A stretch of DNA of 64,000 bases from Annona cherimola. Taxonomy: Eukaryota; Streptophyta; Magnoliopsida; Magnoliales; Annonaceae. Below the pieces are notes generated by a model. It was not told the origin of the DNA, made no database searches, and saw nothing but the letters and a program-made list of their open reading frames with translations. Location of the stretch: NCBI GenBank assembly GCA_030490835.1, contig CM059977.1, positions 21,309,335 through 21,373,334 of the forward strand, read 5' to 3'. A program made the translations under genes and the position numbers. Positions 58,617 to 64,000 of this stretch are shown here, one piece after another. The number at the start of each line of letters is the position of its first letter. The stretch's first letter is position 1.

Positions 58617-58947
58617 GCTGTTCCGGTGCAGCGTCACTGCAGCCCAAAAATGGGCCCCACATGATCATGAAATCATGATCTACTCCACCCATTGTATTTA
58701 GAATAATGTATTCTATTACCATACCAATTTTCATCCAAATCAGATACTTTAAAGTTGTTATTTACATCAAACTATTTTATTACGTTGGATTTATACCATT
58801 TTCAGATGGGGGCCATATACATATCTGATTGGGATGAAAATTGGTATGGTAATAGAATACATTATTCTAAATACAATGGGTGGAGTAGATCATGATTTCA
58901 TGATCATGTGGGGCCCATTTCAGCGATGCTGCACCAGAATATATTCC
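58617..58947. mobile_element. Family D hairpin element, unit 1
   Basis: Arms of about 150 bases are almost complementary: AGCTGTTCCGGTGCAGCGTC at the left, GGTGTATTTAGAATAATGTATT-type motif in both arms, and GCGATGCTGCACCAG at the right. It is bounded on the right by (TA)n. The loop contains ACTTTAAAGTTGTTATTTAC, in the opposite order from units 2-4, so unit 1 is inverted relative to them. Confidence 0.75.
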
Positions 58948-58964
58948 ATATATATATATATATA

Positions 58965-59345
58965 GGGAGCTGTTCCTGTGCAGCGTCACTGCACCGGAAC
59001 AGCCGTGCAGTGGCCCCAAAACGGGGCCCACATGATCATGAAATCATGATCTACTCCACCCATTGTATTTAGAATAATGTATTCTATTACCATACCAATT
59101 TTCATCCCAATCAGATATGTATATGGGCCCCATCTGAAAATGGTACAAATCCAACGTAATAAAATAGTTTAATGTAAATAACAACTTTAAAGTATCTGAT
59201 TGGGATGAAAATTGGTATGGTTATAGAATACATTATTCTAAATACAATGGGTGGAGTAGATCATGATTTCATGATCATGTGGGCCCCATTTTGGGGCCAC
59301 TGCACGGCTGTTCCGGTGCAGTGACGCTGCACCGGAACAGCTCCC
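58965..59345. mobile_element. Family D hairpin element, unit 2 (most complete)
   Basis: 381 bp between two (TA)n tracts. The ends are GGGAGCTGTTCCTGTGCAGC and GCTGCACCGGAACAGCTCCC. The arms pair over more than 150 bases with few mismatches. A smaller hairpin (GTTCC...GGAAC) sits at each terminus. Micron elements of rice are a known MITE group found in TA microsatellites; this resembles them in insertion site, but no sequence match was tested. Confidence 0.8.
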
Positions 59346-59364
59346 ATATATATATATATAATAT

Positions 59365-59709
59365 ATTCTGGTGCAACATCGAGAAATGGGCCCCACATGA
59401 TCATGAAATCATGATCTACTCCACCCATTGTATTTAGAATAATGTATTCTATTTCCATACCAATTTTCATCCCAATCAGATATGTATATGGCCCCCATCT
59501 GAAAATGGTATAAATCCAACGTAATAAAATAGTTTGATGTAAATAACAACTTTAAAGTATCTGATTTGGATGAAAATTGGTATGGTAATAGAATACATTA
59601 TTCTAAATACAATGGGTGGAGTAGATCATGATTTCATGATCATGCGGAGCCCATTTTTGGGCTACTGCACCGCTGTTCCGGTGCAGTGACGCTGCACCGG
59701 AACAACTCT
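59365..59709. mobile_element. Family D hairpin element, unit 3
   Basis: Same arms and loop as unit 2, but the left terminus is shortened (CTGGTGCAACATCGAGAAATG). The right terminus (GTGACGCTGCACCGGAACAA) is complete. It is bounded by TA and CT repeats. Confidence 0.75.
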
Positions 59710-59724
59710 CTCTCTATATATATA

Positions 59725-60078
59725 GGAATATATTCCTGTGCAGCATCGCTGAAATGGGCCCCATATGATCATGAAATCATGATCTACTCCACCCATTGTA
59801 TTTAGAATAATGCATTCTATTACCATACCAATTTTCATCCCAATCAGATATGTATATGGCCCCCATCTGAAAATGGTATAAATCCAACGTAATAAAATAG
59901 TTTGATGTAAATAACAACTTTAAAGTATCTGATTGGGATGAAAATTGGTATGACAACAGAATGCATTATTCTAAATACAATGGGTGGAGTAGATCATGAT
60001 TTCATGATCATGTGGGGCCCATTTTTGGGCAACTGCACCTCTGTTCCGGTGCAGTGACGCTGCGCCGGAACAGCTCTT
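59725..60078. mobile_element. Family D hairpin element, unit 4
   Basis: The left terminus is short (ATTCCTGTGCAGCATCGCTG) and the right is full (GCTGCGCCGGAACAGCTC), followed by (TA)n at 60080-60092. Arms are near identical to units 2 and 3. Confidence 0.75.
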
Positions 60079-62795
60079 ATATATATATATATATTCTAAT
60101 CCGATTTTCTCTCCAAGTACCGTGAACTACCAGTAATTCATTCAGCAACTGGAACTTCAACCCCATTGATCTGATGAAAATGTATGCAGTCCACAAAGAT
60201 GCAAGCAGTGATCGCTACAGTCAAACTAGGCAAGGCCCTCTTGAGATGGACTCAGAACTAAGTCATCGAAATTCTGATTAGCCCGTGGATCAAAATTGGA
60301 TTGATCAAAATGTTGGTCTGATCAATAATACTCGGTGACCATTCATTCAAGCAGAATTACCCAAGGACACGCTAACAAGATAGCTGAAGAATTCCAAAAA
60401 TGGAGTTGAAGTGTAAATCCATTTGGTCAAGAATTTTGTGGTGCGCCCTGGTTGGCTTGGAGTCAACAATAGCCCATTTGATGGGCTGGTTGGCTTTATA
60501 TTCCCAACCCAGTGTAGAAAATAGCTAATCGTTTACTTTTCCCATTCACGAAGTGTTTGTATAATTCTTCATCTGATGCATTAATATTGATACTAGCATC
60601 ATGGTTGTCATTACAACGGCTGACAGGATTATTGAAGTGGAGACAAAAAGGATCTATATAATCTCGCAGAAATTTATTTTCTTCTTCTCTAGTAGACTAG
60701 TTCATGAAGATGGGAAACGTCCTTCATGCCAATGCCCTGGAATCTTTGTTAATGCAGAGGCTTTCAATCAGGACATCGGCAGCTTGTCAAGGGCTTGGCA
60801 TCAAATGCTTTGAGATTTTGCAGCCTTGCCAGAACTGGTGGCTCACCATGCTTGCACCTTTACATCTCCGATATGCATCTTTTAAGAATTGCCATTTGAT
60901 GGGATCTAGGTATGCTATTTCTTGGCTAATAGATGCTACCCGTCATTTGTGGAGCTCCATTGATATTGTTAAAAATGCTCTGGACTTCAATTCTTCTACC
61001 TCAGCCTCGCATCAACATTGCTACATCCTCCCCAGAGAAGCTTATAAAGTTGCTGGAGAAAGGCTAAAAACGTGTCTCTTTCTGCTGATTAAGGTTCAGC
61101 AAAAATGTTCACGGTCAAACTCTAGCAACCATGAAATGGATGAGTCAACTTCTCCATATTTAAGTTGCTTGTTGATTGATTTAGCTGTGAGTTGCAGTCT
61201 TTCAACTACACAATGATCCAAGCAAGCTATAAACAACTCAGAAGAACAAGAGAAGAAATATATAGTCATGTTGATGAGTATCATTTTGAGAACAAGGCAA
61301 GCAATTCAAGGATTGAAAATGACTAGAATGAAACTTTTTGTTGCTTTCGACCAACAATGGTACCATAATGCTGAACTGAATACTCAATGAAGGACACATC
61401 AAATTCAAGTTTGGAATCCTTCAGACATTATCTCAAGGATGGTAACATAATCCCTACCTACTGTTACCTAAATGAATACTGAGTACAATTGATCAGAGAG
61501 GAATATTTCGGTCAATCCAGTTTTGGTCCATAAACCAAAGATAGCCATCTAGAATTTGCTGTTACTTCATACATCGAAGGCATCAGCTAATGCAAAAAAT
61601 CGTGTTGCTGCTTGCATATTTGACAGTAAGGAGTTTTTGAGTCACAAAAAACAGCCTTTCAGAGATCGGGAAAAAGGTTGTCCATATCTTGTCCTTCACA
61701 AATACCATGTTGTTGGAGGCCTCATGCATTAAAGGCACCATTTTCCATTGAAGTTCATATATCTTGAATGTATTAATCAAGTTTAAGAATAAGCACAACA
61801 GATCATACATCTTGCGCTTAAATTTCAATACAAACAATCACAGAATTCTCAGGAAGAGTACAGAGAAGAAGAAGACCTAGGTGCAAAGATGGATTAATTT
61901 GAAACTATACTAATAAAACAGATAAACAATCCAAATTGTTGAGTTACCAATTAGATCAAGAATAAGTACACTTCCAGCACTTCATCCAGCAAGTGACAAT
62001 ACTATTTGTACTTATTGATCATTTTGTTCTTTCAATCCAAGCATATATGAAGGAGAAAACCCAAGTCTCACAAGTTGCAACTGGGTGACTGCATTGGGCT
62101 GAGCCAGGTCTGATTGCACAAGGACTCTAATGCTCCCAAATCTTGTTGGAGAATGCCCTTCGGCAAGAGATGGTAGAAAACAGCCAAAGAAGAATCAAAC
62201 AAAAGTTATGATTTTGGTATCCGGGTACTTCCCTCCAAAAGTTAATAGAAGGGACCAGAGTCGCTTGCTCAACATGGATTGATGCGTGGTTTTGATAGGT
62301 AGGGATATTGCAGATGCTCAGTGAGATAATTACTAAATTCTTAAACCCAGGAAACCTACTTGAATTTCATAGTGACGTTACTAGGATTATCCTTTATTTC
62401 TCCAAAACTATGCAACTAACTATGCAATGTCCCAAATAATGATGATAATGATAACAATCAAAAATCACTTCCAGTGTGCAGCCACTTCTCAACCTGCCAG
62501 CATCTTACGTTCTATTAGCAGTTTTCAAAAGTCACGGTCGCTTCTCCTAACACGGCAACACCCGTCGCTTTCATTTCCATTGGACCAATACAGTTTTGTG
62601 TGTCCACCATGCACAAATGTGACAGAATAAGAAAGGAAAAAACAAAACAAAAACAAAACAAAAACAAAACGAAAATTTTAAATTATTTAAACCTCCAAAA
62701 CAATGTGTTGTCAGAGAACCAGAAGAAAGAGAGAGCATAAAAGAGAATGAAAATGCAATCTTGCAGACAAGATGCAACAATTGCCATACCTTGTG
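60079..62795. other. Region downstream of the mTERF gene; one unrecognised ORF
   Basis: Base composition is more balanced than the MITE zone. A 170-codon plus-strand frame opens at ATG 60704 and stops at 61216 (NALESLLMQRLSIRTSAACQ, LGIKCFEILQPCQNW); it has no domain I recognise, no clear promoter, and overlaps nothing known. Around 60340 the piece HANKIAEEF recalls the end of the LINE RNase H domain. A (CAAAA)n-like run is at 62640-62670. CACAAG|GTATGG directly after the mTERF stop could be a donor, so part of this region may be a spliced mTERF 3' UTR. Confidence 0.35.
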
Positions 62796-63941
62796 CTATG
62801 CTTCGTCCTTGACATCTTGGTCATTCCCATCCATAATGCCCTCATAAAGCTTCCGTATCTCTGGAAATTCCACTTTGAAGTTCACCACATAATTCTCAAA
62901 AAATCGCTTCTTGCTTAACCGATAGCTTTCTCTCTTGAACATCTTATCTTTGGCAATCAGCCCCTTTGCTGCCAAAGCCTCCAGAAACCTTTGCCTGGGG
63001 AGGATCCTCTTTTCCAAGCTAAGAGACACGAGTTCTGGTCTGGACGCAATATAAGATGGACTCCAACCCAACTTGTCAATAAAGAAATTCATTCCCTTCC
63101 TGATCTTCTCATTAGAAGCCATCATGAAGCTTGGGTGACCTCGGAAGGCCAGCATTATTTCCTTATCTGACCACCCAAAGCTCCTGAAGATCTCGAATTT
63201 CATCTCCCACGCCTTACGGCTTAGGTTCGTCATCACGCGGATTGCTTCAACAAAAGCATGACTTGATGGATTGAAGCCCATTTCCAGAGTCATCTTGACA
63301 GTCTCATCGAATTGATCAGCTTTTATCATTAAAACTGCTGGATGTATCATAATTAATCTCGAAATGCGATAGTCCGGAACACAGCATCTCTTCAAAGCTT
63401 CAAGATTAGGAATAACCCTTGTACGAAGATTGAGATCGAACCTTGACCTCCTCATTGATCTGATGACGCCTGCATTGGTACCCAAATGGGTGAGCAGGAA
63501 ATTGAATGAAGGCTTAATGGATCGTTCGAGACTAGACATCAAGATGGAGGGTCTGACCGCAATTACTTCAACTATGTCAGAATCAGAAATGCCCTTGTCT
63601 TTGAAAAATTGAATCTTGGGATGCAACGTGGATTCTGGATTCATCCAGAGTAGTCGTGGGGCCATACCAATCATGAACTTGATACGAACATCCGAGAAGC
63701 CATTGGTTTTGAGGAATGCAAGTACAGAATCTGCATTTCGTGGCTTGCGTGCATACCTTTGGGAGACTTGAAGGGCCCGTGCTGGGGGCACCCCGCATCC
63801 GTTTTGAAGAAATTGAAAGAAAGAAGAGGGTGGGTGCGATCGGAAGTGAGATTTTAGACATGGGTATTCAAGGGCTTGGGATTCGAGCGTTCGTATGTTG
63901 ATGAGTTGGAGGAGTTTGCTGCGGCGGAAGAAGAGAAACAT
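62796..63941 (-). CDS. mTERF (mitochondrial transcription termination factor) family protein
   Basis: Single exon, 381 residues, ATG at 63941. The basic hydrophobic N-terminus (MFLFFRRSKLLQLINIRTLE) suggests import into mitochondria or plastids. From about residue 70 the protein consists of tandem mTERF helical repeats with the typical proline-bearing motif: MAPRLLWMNPESTLHPKIQF, RPSILMSSLERSIKPSFNFL, HPAVLMIKADQFDE, HPSFMMASNEKIRKGMNFFI, RPELVSLSLEKRILPRQRFL. Family members bind organellar nucleic acid and act in transcription, splicing or ribosome assembly. Intronless genes of 370-400 residues are the common form of the large plant-specific mTERF group. Only 59 bases of upstream sequence are in the window, so the promoter is cut off. 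It could be M- or V/P-type; the organelle is not decided. Confidence 0.92.
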   Translation of the reverse strand: MFLFFRRSKLLQLINIRTLESQALEYPCLKSHFRSHPPSSFFQFLQNGCGVPPARALQVSQRYARKPRNADSVLAFLKTNGFSDVRIKFMIGMAPRLLWMNPESTLHPKIQFFKDKGISDSDIVEVIAVRPSILMSSLERSIKPSFNFLLTHLGTNAGVIRSMRRSRFDLNLRTRVIPNLEALKRCCVPDYRISRLIMIHPAVLMIKADQFDETVKMTLEMGFNPSSHAFVEAIRVMTNLSRKAWEMKFEIFRSFGWSDKEIMLAFRGHPSFMMASNEKIRKGMNFFIDKLGWSPSYIASRPELVSLSLEKRILPRQRFLEALAAKGLIAKDKMFKRESYRLSKKRFFENYVVNFKVEFPEIRKLYEGIMDGNDQDVKDEA

Positions 63942-64000
63942 CTTCTTCTTTTCTTTCTCGTTTGGCAGGAAATAAAAGAAACAGATACAAAAGAACTCAC

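Noticed and set aside
59261..59470. 69-codon minus-strand frame in the hairpin row
   Set aside because: It spans the end of one element, the TA spacer and the start of the next.
1..64000. CRISPR array, operon or bacterial features
   Set aside because: Spliceosomal introns, TATA/AATAAA signals and plant gene families show nuclear plant DNA; no regular spacer-repeat array exists.

Overview
The window is nuclear DNA from a flowering plant. It is AT-rich, its genes are split by GT-AG introns, and it has plant-only or plant-typical families: a 2-oxoglutarate dioxygenase of the SRG1 type, a calmodulin-like protein, a MYB-CC (GARP) factor, a plastid-targeted PRPP synthetase and a single-exon mTERF protein. 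Most of the rest is mobile-element debris. I do not name a species.

Layout from left to right. 1-3050 is gene-poor. 3204-7247 (+) is an intact three-exon 2-oxoglutarate dioxygenase; its second intron uses a GC donor. A second copy (13606-18739) is a pseudogene riddled with MITEs, and a third fragment lies at 19440-19673, so this is a decayed tandem array. 21279-21746 (+) is an intronless calmodulin-like gene with four intact EF-hands; a Tourist-like MITE appears to begin directly after its stop codon. 25367-26952 (-) is a seven-exon MYB-CC transcription factor. 28-34 kb is AT-rich and full of MITEs, with one orphan exon-like ORF. 34.4-39.5 kb carries three truncated LINE 3' ends (RNase H domain). 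Between them, on the minus strand, is a small non-coding unit with a telo-box, a TATA box and two box C/D snoRNAs whose guides match 18S rRNA; one is a U33/snR55 homologue. 40995-48044 (-) is an eight-exon class I ribose-phosphate pyrophosphokinase with a plastid-type transit peptide. 48.4-60.1 kb is a mobile-element zone: hAT elements with 8-bp target-site duplications, a 1.8-kb hAT derivative carrying a GC-rich minisatellite, and a row of four long hairpin elements in TA repeats. 62796-63941 (-) is an intronless mTERF gene whose promoter is mostly outside the window.

The genes do not form a pathway; they are independently transcribed neighbours. At least six non-autonomous element families can be followed through the window: (A) Tourist-like, ends GGGTGTGTTTGG; (B) hAT-like, ends TAGGGGTGTTAA, about 600 bp; (C) hAT-like, ends TAGAGGTGCAAC, about 700 bp; (D) foldback elements in (TA)n (Micron-like); (E) foldback elements with ends like TGCACCCGGGTGCA; (F) foldback elements with ends containing TTAGCTCGGATTAAG. 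Nesting gives relative ages. All family names, rRNA matches and homologies come from pattern recognition, not from a search.
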